Assembly: GCA_900317865.1 (NCBI GenBank)
Contig: ONIK01000065.1
Location: forward strand, 1-10,975
DNA from: an uncultured Methanobrevibacter sp.
GTDB taxonomy: Archaea > Methanobacteriota > Methanobacteria > Methanobacteriales > Methanobacteriaceae
DNA: 10,975 nt
Direction of reading: 5' to 3'
Shown here one piece after another: positions 1 to 6,440 of the stretch. The position numbers and the translations under genes were made by a program. How positions within the stretch are numbered: position 1 is the first letter of the stretch; each line of letters starts with the position of its first letter. Below the pieces are notes generated by a model. That model was not told where the DNA came from. It saw only the letters and a program-made list of their open reading frames with translations, and did no database searches.

Positions 1-291
1 TCTTTTTTCAGCGTTAGCCATTTTTTCTCCACCCATCATCCATTCAATGTTTTCTTTGAGGGTGTCTTTGATGATTCCGTTCATTTCACAGAATCTTGCT
101 GCATGTTCAGCTTCTTCCCATGCTAATCTTTTGAATACTTCAGCTAATTCCCCATAACCTTCTCTGGAAGCTTGTCTGGACATAGCTAAATAAATACCTA
201 CTTCGTTAGTTTCTCCTTCAAAGTTTCCTGCAACAAATTTTTCTACAGGAGTTCCTTTTGTAATACCAATTTCATGTTCGTATTTTACCAT
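1..291 (-). CDS. Rubrerythrin/ferritin-like diiron protein, N-terminal part (runs off the left edge)
   Basis: The visible 97 residues are the N-terminal half of a ferritin-like four-helix protein of the rubrerythrin family; the rest lies outside the window. The first helix carries GETNEVGIYLAMSRQAS, with Glu27 in the position of a diiron ligand. The second carries WEEAEHAARF, giving the E-x-x-H pair Glu60/His63. Rubrerythrins reduce hydrogen peroxide with electrons from rubredoxin in the cytoplasm. Whether a C-terminal rubredoxin domain exists cannot be seen. The ATG at 289-291 has a strong upstream GGAGATG (299-305 on this strand). It lies 55 bases downstream of fprA on the same strand, so it is probably part of the same oxidative-stress unit; in related methanogens rubrerythrin and rubredoxin genes accompany the F420H2 oxidase. 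Family assignment is firm; the exact subtype is open. Confidence 0.85.
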   Translation of the reverse strand, partial: MVKYEHEIGITKGTPVEKFVAGNFEGETNEVGIYLAMSRQASREGYGELAEVFKRLAWEEAEHAARFCEMNGIIKDTLKENIEWMMGGEKMANAEKR

Positions 292-346
292 ATTAATACA
301 TCTCCATTTGGATATAAATTATTTTTAATTTTAAAATATTTAAAAT
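292..346 (-). promoter_or_regulatory. Spacer between fprA and the rubrerythrin gene, possible internal promoter
   Basis: This 55-base, almost pure A+T spacer holds the GGAGATG ribosome site of the rubrerythrin gene. It also has TATA-like stretches on the minus strand (around 311-320 and just inside the end of fprA near 345-353). Either could be a promoter internal to the operon, but in DNA this AT-rich such matches are cheap, so co-transcription with fprA is equally likely. Confidence 0.3.
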
Positions 347-1573
347 TTATAATTCTTTACAAGCTTGAGCTAATTTTTTACCTAATTCGTAGCTTGCATC
401 ATTTTCTTCAGCATCTGGTACAAAGTAGATTTCTTGAGTGTCTACAATATCAAATCCACAGTTACCTAATTCTTCAGCGAGTTTTGCAGGAGCTCCTCCT
501 CTTCCACCCATTGAACCAAAGGTAACAGCTTTTCTTTCAATACCTGTTCTGTTGAATAAAAGACCTTTCAAGTAGTACATGATGTCTCCAATACTTGGGT
601 ATGGTACATCGTTAATGGTAGGATCACCAATAGCTACTCCTTTACTAGTTAAGATACTTTTAACAATTTCTGATCTTTCATCTTCATGCAAGAAGAAAAT
701 TTCAACATCATATCCTTCAGACATTGCACCTTCAGCAATTTCGTGAGCCATGGTTTGGGTTGAGTAGTGCATTGTGTCGTAGATAATTGTGATTTTGTCT
801 TCACATACACCGGTTGCCCAGTTTTGGTATGCTCCGATAATTTGCATTGGGTCAGTCCAGATTTGACCGTGAGATGGTGCAATTACTTTAATCTGTTCAA
901 GTAATCCTAATTCTACTACTTCATTTAATTTTTTAAGTACTAATTTTGAAAGTGGAGTAATTAAGTTTGCATAGAATTTTTGTGCTGCATCCATTAATAC
1001 GTATTCAGGGATTTCATCACTGAATCTTTGGGTGAAACATAAGTGTTGACCGAATGCATCGTTAGGGAATAAAATTCCAGTATCATCGGCAAGTAATGTA
1101 AACATACTGTCTGGCCAGTGGAGTAAGAATGCATCTAAAAATGCTAAGGTTCTTCCACCAACATCTAAGGTGTCTCCGGTTCCAACAGTTATAAATTCAG
1201 CACCTTCTAATTTAGGGTAGTGTTTTAAAAGACCTTTTACAGCAATTTCAGTACAGTAAATTGGTGCTTCAGGGAATCTTTTGTGTAAATCATATAAAAC
1301 ACCGGAATGGTCTTTTTCTACGTGATTTTGGATAATGTAATCAACTTTTACATCTCTTCCTTCTTGAGCAAATGCATCATCGATACGTGCCATCATTTCA
1401 GCAGTTTTTCCAGGGTATGCATTATCAATAATTGCTACTTTGTCTTCTCCAAATACAATGTAGGCATTGTAAGTGGTACCATCTAAGGTGTATCCGTGGT
1501 AGCTTCTTAAATCCCAGTCAAGAACACCAATCCAGTATACTCCTTCAGCTATTTTTTGAGCATTAGCCTTCAT
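347..1573 (-). CDS. fprA: F420H2 oxidase (A-type flavoprotein, FprA)
   Basis: This 408-residue protein matches the full length of the methanogen F420H2:O2 oxidase, which reduces O2 to water with reduced coenzyme F420 and so detoxifies oxygen in the cytoplasm. Residues about 1-255 are a metallo-beta-lactamase-like domain with the diiron motif H-x-E-x-D-H (His84, Glu86, Asp88, His89), then His152, Asp172 and His235. Residues about 260-408 are a flavodoxin domain starting with TIIYDTMHYSTQTMA, the FMN phosphate loop, followed by the FGSMGGRGG loop at 352-360. The start is supported by GAGATGAT a few bases upstream. It is divergent from msvR, a pair in which MsvR control of the oxidase operon was shown for Methanothermobacter (established for that relative, inferred here). 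The alternative, an NO-reducing flavodiiron protein, is less likely given the methanogen context. Confidence 0.95.
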   Translation of the reverse strand: MKANAQKIAEGVYWIGVLDWDLRSYHGYTLDGTTYNAYIVFGEDKVAIIDNAYPGKTAEMMARIDDAFAQEGRDVKVDYIIQNHVEKDHSGVLYDLHKRFPEAPIYCTEIAVKGLLKHYPKLEGAEFITVGTGDTLDVGGRTLAFLDAFLLHWPDSMFTLLADDTGILFPNDAFGQHLCFTQRFSDEIPEYVLMDAAQKFYANLITPLSKLVLKKLNEVVELGLLEQIKVIAPSHGQIWTDPMQIIGAYQNWATGVCEDKITIIYDTMHYSTQTMAHEIAEGAMSEGYDVEIFFLHEDERSEIVKSILTSKGVAIGDPTINDVPYPSIGDIMYYLKGLLFNRTGIERKAVTFGSMGGRGGAPAKLAEELGNCGFDIVDTQEIYFVPDAEENDASYELGKKLAQACKEL

Positions 1574-1596
1574 AATATCATCTCAAAATTTGTTTT

Positions 1597-1621
1597 AATC
1601 TATACGAATGACATATAGATT
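1597..1621. repeat. Inverted repeat AATCTATA-N9-TATAGATT, candidate operator
   Basis: Two perfect 8-base arms (1597-1604 and 1614-1621) flank a 9-base spacer that includes the TACGAA half-site. The right arm is repeated once more at 1650-1657. The dyad sits 24-48 bases upstream of the fprA start codon, about where a transcription start fed by the TATA candidates at 1622-1654 would fall. A bound repressor there could block polymerase. The arms are only one quarter G+C, so chance cannot be excluded. Confidence 0.4.
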
Positions 1622-1671
1622 CAATATATGATATGTAAAAGTCCATATATATAGATTATGTTTAATTAAAC

Positions 1672-1693
1672 TGTTCGTTTTTAAAATTGAACA
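1672..1693. repeat. Inverted repeat TGTTC-N12-GAACA, candidate operator
   Basis: Perfect 5-base arms at 1672-1676 and 1689-1693 overlap the TTCGTTTTT half-site. They lie upstream of both presumed core promoters. A winged-helix dimer could bind such a dyad, but the arms are short. Confidence 0.3.
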
Positions 1694-1805
1694 TTAAAAA
1701 AATCTTAATTAATTTTATTCGTTTTTTATTCACTTTTTTTAAATAGGTTTGTTAGTTAATTATATTAACCTAAAAGATAAAAAAATAATTAAGAGGTGTA
1801 AATTA

Positions 1806-2564
1806 ATGGGCAATGAAAAACCAATCCAAATATTCTCGAACCCTGAAAAAAATATTGGCGTTAATGTAGTTAAAAGTCCAGTAAAACTTACTATTCTTGA
1901 AATGTTAAGAAGTAGTGAAATGGAATTTGATGAAATCGTGTCAAATACTGGTAAATCAAAATCTACAGTTTCTGTCCATTTAAAAAGTTTGAGGGAAATG
2001 GGAATCGTGTCCTTTAAAATTCATCCGGCAGACAACAGGAAAAAAATTTTTTATATCAATTCTAAATATTTGGGCTCCGTTAATCTTGCGGAACAAAAAG
2101 AGCTCGAAGAAACACAAAAAGATTATTTGATTAATAATATTATTAATAATGATGGCGATTTTACTGTTTTATTATTCCATACTTTAAGATCAATGCTTAT
2201 TCAAGAAGGAATTAATATAGATCCTGTTTTACAGGCTACAGGTAATAGAATAGGCAGGTCTTTATTTGATTTATTATATGATGATGATTTAGATACTTTT
2301 TTAGCTAATATTTCTCAATTTTGGGAAGATAAGGGTTTGGGTAGGATATCATTTGAAGTAGGAAATATTATAAAGGTAACTTCTTTTGATTGTTTTGAAT
2401 GTGCATTATTGCCCAAAACAGGTAAACCAGCATGTTTTTTAGATACTGGTATTATTGAAGCTTTATTTTCAGAATACTTTAACTCACCTGTTAGTGTAAT
2501 TGAAATTCAATGTTATACTATGGGTGATGGTAAATGTGTATTTGAGGTTGAACCATTGAATTAG
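1806..2564 (+). CDS. msvR: MsvR-type redox-sensing transcription regulator (ArsR-like HTH plus V4R domain)
   Basis: This 252-residue regulator has a winged helix-turn-helix at about 22-90 (KSPVKLTILEML, then KSKSTVSVHLKSLREMGIV as recognition helix, then a basic wing). A V4R (4-vinyl reductase-like) domain covers about 115-250. All five cysteines lie in the V4R part: Cys196, Cys199, Cys210, Cys236 and Cys244; such thiols sense redox state in characterised MsvR proteins. I chose the ATG at 1806 because GAGGTG (1793-1798) precedes it at proper spacing; an in-frame TTG at 1749 would add 19 residues without a ribosome site and would overlap the likely TATA region. In Methanothermobacter, MsvR represses itself and the divergent F420H2 oxidase operon, and the arrangement here is the same. 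Its last bases overlap the end of cbiL. Confidence 0.9.
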   Translation: MGNEKPIQIFSNPEKNIGVNVVKSPVKLTILEMLRSSEMEFDEIVSNTGKSKSTVSVHLKSLREMGIVSFKIHPADNRKKIFYINSKYLGSVNLAEQKELEETQKDYLINNIINNDGDFTVLLFHTLRSMLIQEGINIDPVLQATGNRIGRSLFDLLYDDDLDTFLANISQFWEDKGLGRISFEVGNIIKVTSFDCFECALLPKTGKPACFLDTGIIEALFSEYFNSPVSVIEIQCYTMGDGKCVFEVEPLN

Positions 2565-3262
2565 TCATCTAATTTAATAATGGTTGTAGTTAAGTATGGT
2601 TTGTCTTTTGAAAAACCGTCTACAATTTCCTCATTTTCACGGGTACAATTTTGGACAGAATAAATGTCTGTAGTACGTTTGTTGTTTTCAATTTTTAATT
2701 CTAATTTACGCATATTTCTTGATGCTTTCATTAAAGCTATTGCATTACTGTATTCGATTACATCATCAAGTCTATCATCTATTTTTGGAACAACTGATAA
2801 AATATCATTTTGTTCAACCAATGCTTCATTACGAGCAGCTGCACATGCGGTAAATGATGTAATTCCAGGAACGGTTTCAATTTCATAGGCTCCAATTAAT
2901 TTCTTTTGAACATAAGAATAAGTACTGAAAATGGATGGGTCTCCAAGAGTAATAAATGCAACGTCACGTCCGCTATCAAGGTATTGTGCAAGTAACTCCG
3001 AAGCTGAAGTCCAAACTTTTTCAAGTTCGTTTTTATCTTCAATCATTGGAAATATAGGTTCTACCAGCATTAATTTTTTGTAGTCTTTTCTTTTTTCAAT
3101 TATTGGTTTTACTATTGAAAGTGCAATACTTTCCTTTTCTTTTGAGGATTTTGGTGAAAAAACAACAGGAACGGTTTCTAAAATCCTGGCTGCTTTTAAA
3201 GTTAATAATTCAGTATCTCCCGGTCCAACACCAATTCCATATAATTTTCCTCTTTCAGTCAT
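2561..3262 (-). CDS. cbiL: Cobalt-factor II (precorrin-2) C20-methyltransferase
   Basis: A 233-residue SAM-dependent tetrapyrrole methylase, of normal length for the family. Seen motifs are GVGPGD at 11-16 (SAM loop), LGDPSIFSTY at 106-115 and VPGITSF at 131-137, all typical of CbiL/CobI. CbiL methylates C20 of the corrin precursor in the anaerobic cobalamin pathway; methanogens need corrinoids for methyl transfer by Mtr. The start has AAGTGATAAC directly before ATG. No other cobalamin gene is visible nearby, which fits the scattered cbi genes of this order. It is convergent with msvR (stop codons overlap) and divergent from the helicase gene. Other Cbi methylases (CbiF, CbiH) share the first motif, but the LGDPSIFSTY form favours CbiL. 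Confidence 0.88.
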   Translation of the reverse strand: MTERGKLYGIGVGPGDTELLTLKAARILETVPVVFSPKSSKEKESIALSIVKPIIEKRKDYKKLMLVEPIFPMIEDKNELEKVWTSASELLAQYLDSGRDVAFITLGDPSIFSTYSYVQKKLIGAYEIETVPGITSFTACAAARNEALVEQNDILSVVPKIDDRLDDVIEYSNAIALMKASRNMRKLELKIENNKRTTDIYSVQNCTRENEEIVDGFSKDKPYLTTTIIKLDD

Positions 3263-3338
3263 GTTATCACTTATAAATATTTCTCGTCAAATGCTCTATA
3301 TTAATTTATTTATAGGATACAATACTAATATATTTTTA
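3263..3338. promoter_or_regulatory. Divergent promoter region of cbiL and the Rad3-type helicase
   Basis: Only 76 bases separate the two genes. TTTATTTATA at 3305-3314 (plus) lies about 25-30 bases before the helicase ATG at 3339. No ribosome site precedes that ATG, so the helicase transcript may be leaderless; a second TATA-like TATAAATA near 3272-3279 would instead give a leader of about 40 bases. For cbiL, the minus-strand TTAATATAG around 3293-3301 is a possible TATA box. Assignments are by eye. Confidence 0.4.
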
Positions 3339-5168
3339 ATGTCAAATTCTATGTTTTGTCCAAATTGTGGTATGTTAAAAAGTAATTGTATTTGTAATCC
3401 AAAGAAAACAGCTGAAGAAAAAAGTTCTACTAGTTTATTTAGTTTTACCAAGCCTAGAACATCTTCAATTTTAGATGATGAGATTCCAGAAGTTTATTCT
3501 ATTGAAGACCATAAGATGCAGGTAAATAGATTTTTGGAACTCAAAGATTTATATCCCAATATAGATGAGGATATAATAGAAAATTTTCCATTTTATGAAC
3601 CGAGAATGGGTCAATTTGAGATTATTCAAAATATTAATGATGCAATTAAGCAAGGATATAAATATATTATTTTAGAAGCTGGAACAGGAACAGGTAAATC
3701 TGCAATTGCCACTACACTTGCTAAAATGTACGGTTCAGCATATATCTTAACAATGACAAAACAGTTACAATCACAATATAATAATGAATTTGAATTTCCA
3801 TTAGTTAAAGGAAGGTCTAATTTTTCATGTTTGCATGACGGACTTGATGTTACCTGTGATATGGGGGCCTGTAAAACATCTCCTACCTCAAGCAATTTTT
3901 TCTGTCCAAACGGTGTTGCTAAAAATCCGACTTTGGATGCAGAACTTGCTTTTGAAGATTCATTTGGCGGTGCTGTATTTTATCAATCAGAATCTCATTG
4001 TCATTACTGGGAACAGAAGGCCAATGCAATCAACTCACCAATAACTTTGATGAATTATGATTATGCTATTGCGGAGTTGAATTATGTTAAACACTTTGGA
4101 ACTCGTTCACTTCTTATTTTAGACGAAGCCCATAACATTGAATCTAAACTAATGAGTACAATGGAAGTTAACTTATATAATAATCGTTTGGAAAAGGATA
4201 TCAGTAAAGTCATTTCAAAAGAAACTCTTAAAGATGGTGAACTTGAAGATTGGATTATGGAAATTGGAGCTATTGGAGAATCATATGAAGATATAGATAT
4301 TAAAGATTTATCTAAAAATAAGGCAGATAGAATCCGGTCTACAATATCCAGACTCAAAACTCTTAAAAAGAATCTTGAAACCGAACCTAAAAATTGGGTC
4401 ATTGACAGTGATGAAAACGGTGTTTCATTTAAGCCGTTAAGGGTACACCATTATGCTAAAGATACTTTGCTTAAATATGGGGATGTTGTTATTTTCATGA
4501 GTGCTACAATTCTGTCCAGTTCCCTATTTTCAAAATGGTTGGGCTTATCTCCGGATGAAGTATATCATATTAAAGTAGACAGTCCTTTTACAAAAGAAAA
4601 AAGACCTATTATTTTAAATTTGGCAGGTAAAATGTCTAAAAATAGAATAGGTAATACTGCTCCTAAAACAATTCCGATATTAAAAGAAATTCTTGAAAAG
4701 CATAAAGATGAAAAAGGATTAATCCATACTAATAGTTACAAATGTCAGCATTACATTAATAATAATTTAATTAACTCTAGATTAATTTCACATAATTCTG
4801 ACAATCGTGAAAGAATATTATCTTATTTTGAGAAGGATGAAAATCCATTAGTTCTGGTTTCTCCATCAATGAGTGAAGGTGTGGATTTACCTTATGATAA
4901 GTGTAGATTCCAGGTTATTTATAAAATTCCTTTCCCATATCTTGGAGATAAACAAATTAATATGAGAAGAAAAAATGACCCGAAATGGTATGCATATAAA
5001 ACTGTCATGACCTTAATGCAAGCCTACGGTCGTGGTATGCGTGCTGAGGACGATTATTGTTACACATATATTTTAGATTCTGATATTAACATGGTTTTAA
5101 AAAGTCCGCTTTACAGATCTTTAGTTCCTGACTTTTTTAAAGAGGCTTTAGTTAGGGTAAAAAAATAG
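3339..5168 (+). CDS. Rad3/XPD/DinG-family superfamily 2 helicase with N-terminal zinc motif
   Basis: A 609-residue ATP-dependent DNA helicase of the iron-sulfur Rad3/XPD/DinG group, acting on DNA in repair or replication. Motif I is AGTGTGKS (114-121), motif II DEAH (262-265), motif III-like MSAT (387-390), motif V SEGVDLPYD (512-520) and motif VI QAYGRGMR (561-568). Between motifs I and II are five cysteines (164, 173, 178, 189, 221), four of which probably hold the 4Fe-4S cluster; which four is unclear. The first 20 residues hold C7-x2-C10-x6-C17-x-C19, a likely zinc site. I chose ATG 3339 because the protein then begins just before this motif. An upstream in-frame ATG (3261) would add 26 hydrophobic residues, overlap the cbiL start and lack a ribosome site. 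ATG 3351 is also possible. The biological substrate is unknown. Confidence 0.9.
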   Translation: MSNSMFCPNCGMLKSNCICNPKKTAEEKSSTSLFSFTKPRTSSILDDEIPEVYSIEDHKMQVNRFLELKDLYPNIDEDIIENFPFYEPRMGQFEIIQNINDAIKQGYKYIILEAGTGTGKSAIATTLAKMYGSAYILTMTKQLQSQYNNEFEFPLVKGRSNFSCLHDGLDVTCDMGACKTSPTSSNFFCPNGVAKNPTLDAELAFEDSFGGAVFYQSESHCHYWEQKANAINSPITLMNYDYAIAELNYVKHFGTRSLLILDEAHNIESKLMSTMEVNLYNNRLEKDISKVISKETLKDGELEDWIMEIGAIGESYEDIDIKDLSKNKADRIRSTISRLKTLKKNLETEPKNWVIDSDENGVSFKPLRVHHYAKDTLLKYGDVVIFMSATILSSSLFSKWLGLSPDEVYHIKVDSPFTKEKRPIILNLAGKMSKNRIGNTAPKTIPILKEILEKHKDEKGLIHTNSYKCQHYINNNLINSRLISHNSDNRERILSYFEKDENPLVLVSPSMSEGVDLPYDKCRFQVIYKIPFPYLGDKQINMRRKNDPKWYAYKTVMTLMQAYGRGMRAEDDYCYTYILDSDINMVLKSPLYRSLVPDFFKEALVRVKK

Positions 5169-5373
5169 AAAGTTTAGATAACTACTTTGCAATCATCATT
5201 CTTGGCATGTTATGTATAGGTAATTCTAATTCTAAATCCAAGGCTTTAATTGTGCTTCGGTATCTATTCTTCCATGAGGCATATGCTGATATGTGGATTT
5301 TAAATAAGCTGTTTCACATTACCTTTATTAATAGTACTTTTATTTCAGAGTTTAAATTTTAAAAAAATAAAAG
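5169..5373. other. Gene-poor spacer with possible degraded coding remnant
   Basis: No convincing gene lies here. On the minus strand a stop-free stretch from about 5311 to a TAG at 5182-5184 encodes some 42 residues ending ELELPIHNMPRMMIAK. It looks protein-like, but has no ATG, GTG or TTG start and is closed upstream by a TGA. On the plus strand an ATG at 5207 opens 51 codons to a TAA at 5360-5362, hydrophobic and without ribosome site. I recognise neither. A decayed gene end beside the tRNA is the best guess. Confidence 0.3.
5361..5372 (-). terminator. Oligo-T terminator after tRNA-Arg
   Basis: Read on the minus strand, TTTTATTTTTTT begins two bases after the tRNA discriminator base. Runs of T without a hairpin terminate archaeal RNA polymerase. 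This probably ends the leftward transcript carrying the tRNA and perhaps the whole csl4-to-membrane-protein unit. Confidence 0.65.
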
Positions 5374-5447
5374 CGGACCTGGAGGGATTTGAACCCCCGA
5401 TTTCAGGATCCGAAGTCCTGTGTCATTCCAGACTAGACCACAGGCCC
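5374..5447 (-). tRNA. tRNA-Arg (anticodon UCG)
   Basis: The cloverleaf folds by hand. The acceptor GGGCCTG pairs with CAGGTCC (one G-U pair), with discriminator G. A D arm follows with GTC/GAC stem. The anticodon stem CAGGA/TCCTG holds loop CTTCGGA, so the anticodon is TCG (at 5411-5413), reading CGA and possibly other CGN arginine codons. The T arm is GGGGG/CCCTC with loop TTCAAAT. No CCA is encoded, as is common in archaea, and no intron is seen. It lies 11 bases downstream of the membrane protein gene on the same strand, so it may be processed from a read-through transcript. Confidence 0.95.
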
Positions 5448-5458
5448 ATAAAAATTAA

Positions 5459-6430
5459 TCATTTATTCTCTTTTTCGATGTCTTCAACATCTGCGAAAAT
5501 ATCATCAATAGATTCTCCATCAAGCTGAGCTTGTTCGTAATCTTTTTCTTCAATCTCTTCTTTAATGAGGCCTTTTTTATCAGGAGCCTTTTCACGTGCA
5601 GGAGGTAAATCTTCTACATCAATTTCATCTTCTGCTTCTGGGGATGGTTCTTCTGAGGTATTAATTGTTTTAGAAAAAGAACTTTTTAGAGAGCTTTTAA
5701 GTTCATCCATATTAAATTCCCCTATTTTATAAGATTCTTTATCTAGAGGAATATTGCTTTTTGGAAGAACTGGCTCTTCTATTTTCTGCTCAACATCATT
5801 TAATTCATCATCTTCTCCTTCCTTATCCTCCAATGAATTAAACATGGAGTCAAATGGATTTTTAAAATTGAATATTTTAAATACTCCATATATTATTAAT
5901 AATATTCCAATAATTATCAGAATAACTACTACAAAGTTGTTTTCACCAGAAACTACATTATCTATAAGTCTATCAGTTCCGGAATTTAAAACAAAGATTG
6001 AAGTTAGTATAAAACTTATTCCAAGAATTAAGGTTATGATTGGTAAAACAGGTTTTTCTCCTATTTTAATATTTACCATATTGTCGAAACCTTCATTAAT
6101 TTCCTCTTCGAAATCTGTTGGTTTGTTAACTACTTGAGTTTTTTTATCTAATTTTTCATTAATATCAGTTTCAATAATGAAGTTTTCATCGATTTCTGCA
6201 TCATCTTCTTCTTCTAGATTGATTGCATCCTGAGAATCCTGGCCGGGACGATAAATATATTCATCGTCAATTTCATAATCTTGAGAATTTTCATTTAAGA
6301 AGTTGATTAATTCTTCATCTTCTTCAATGTCATCATATTCGTCTATTTCCTGAGGTTCTTCCTCGTTCATAGTATCGAACATATTTTTAAGATTAGAAAT
6401 TCTATTCTCCTTATCTTCAGAATCCTTCAT
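5459..6430 (-). CDS. Uncharacterised acidic membrane protein with two transmembrane segments
   Basis: I do not recognise this 323-residue protein. Residues 1-125 are very acidic and low in complexity (runs of E, D and N) and probably disordered. Two hydrophobic segments follow, at about 127-148 (VLPIITLILGISFILTSIFV) and 165-187 (NFVVVILIIIGILLIIYGVF), separated by a short loop of about 16 residues. This makes a hairpin that should leave both long tails on the same side, presumably cytoplasmic. Residues 190-323 are again acidic, with a Ser/Lys-rich patch near 245-257 and prolines near 261-283. The ATG at 6428-6430 is chosen because GAGG (6437-6440) sits seven bases upstream, directly after the tfs stop codon; a longer reading would run inside tfs. 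Ten bases separate it from tfs, so they are probably co-transcribed. Function unknown. Confidence 0.8.
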   Translation of the reverse strand: MKDSEDKENRISNLKNMFDTMNEEEPQEIDEYDDIEEDEELINFLNENSQDYEIDDEYIYRPGQDSQDAINLEEEDDAEIDENFIIETDINEKLDKKTQVVNKPTDFEEEINEGFDNMVNIKIGEKPVLPIITLILGISFILTSIFVLNSGTDRLIDNVVSGENNFVVVILIIIGILLIIYGVFKIFNFKNPFDSMFNSLEDKEGEDDELNDVEQKIEEPVLPKSNIPLDKESYKIGEFNMDELKSSLKSSFSKTINTSEEPSPEAEDEIDVEDLPPAREKAPDKKGLIKEEIEEKDYEQAQLDGESIDDIFADVEDIEKENK

Positions 6431-6440
6431 ATTTTTCCTC

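Larger units (their letters stand above)
1574..1805. promoter_or_regulatory. Divergent fprA/msvR regulatory region
   Basis: These 232 bases separate the start codons of fprA (minus) and msvR (plus). For fprA, minus-strand TATA candidates lie at about 1642-1654 (CTATATATATGG) and 1622-1636. For msvR, the plus-strand TTTTTAAATAG at 1736-1746 is a plausible TATA box, placing transcription start near 1765-1770. The region holds two dyads (1597-1621 and 1672-1693), a third TATAGATT at 1650-1657, and half-sites TACGAA (1603-1608) and TTCGTTTTT (1674-1682, 1718-1726). The half-sites resemble the TTCG/CGAA-type box reported for MsvR. Promoter coordinates are by eye. Confidence 0.6.

Noticed and set aside
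321..346. Near-palindromic AATTTTAAAATATTTAAAATT after fprA as a terminator hairpin
   Set aside because: Pure A/T symmetry with a mismatched centre and no stable stem; it is better explained as low-complexity spacer DNA.
1749..1805. TTG start that would lengthen MsvR by 19 residues
   Set aside because: It lies in the presumed promoter, lacks a ribosome site, and the downstream ATG has GAGGTG at good spacing.
5207..5362. Plus-strand 51-codon reading frame after the helicase gene
   Set aside because: No ribosome site, hydrophobic AT-driven composition, and no recognisable family; it ends at the oligo-A tract that is the minus-strand terminator.
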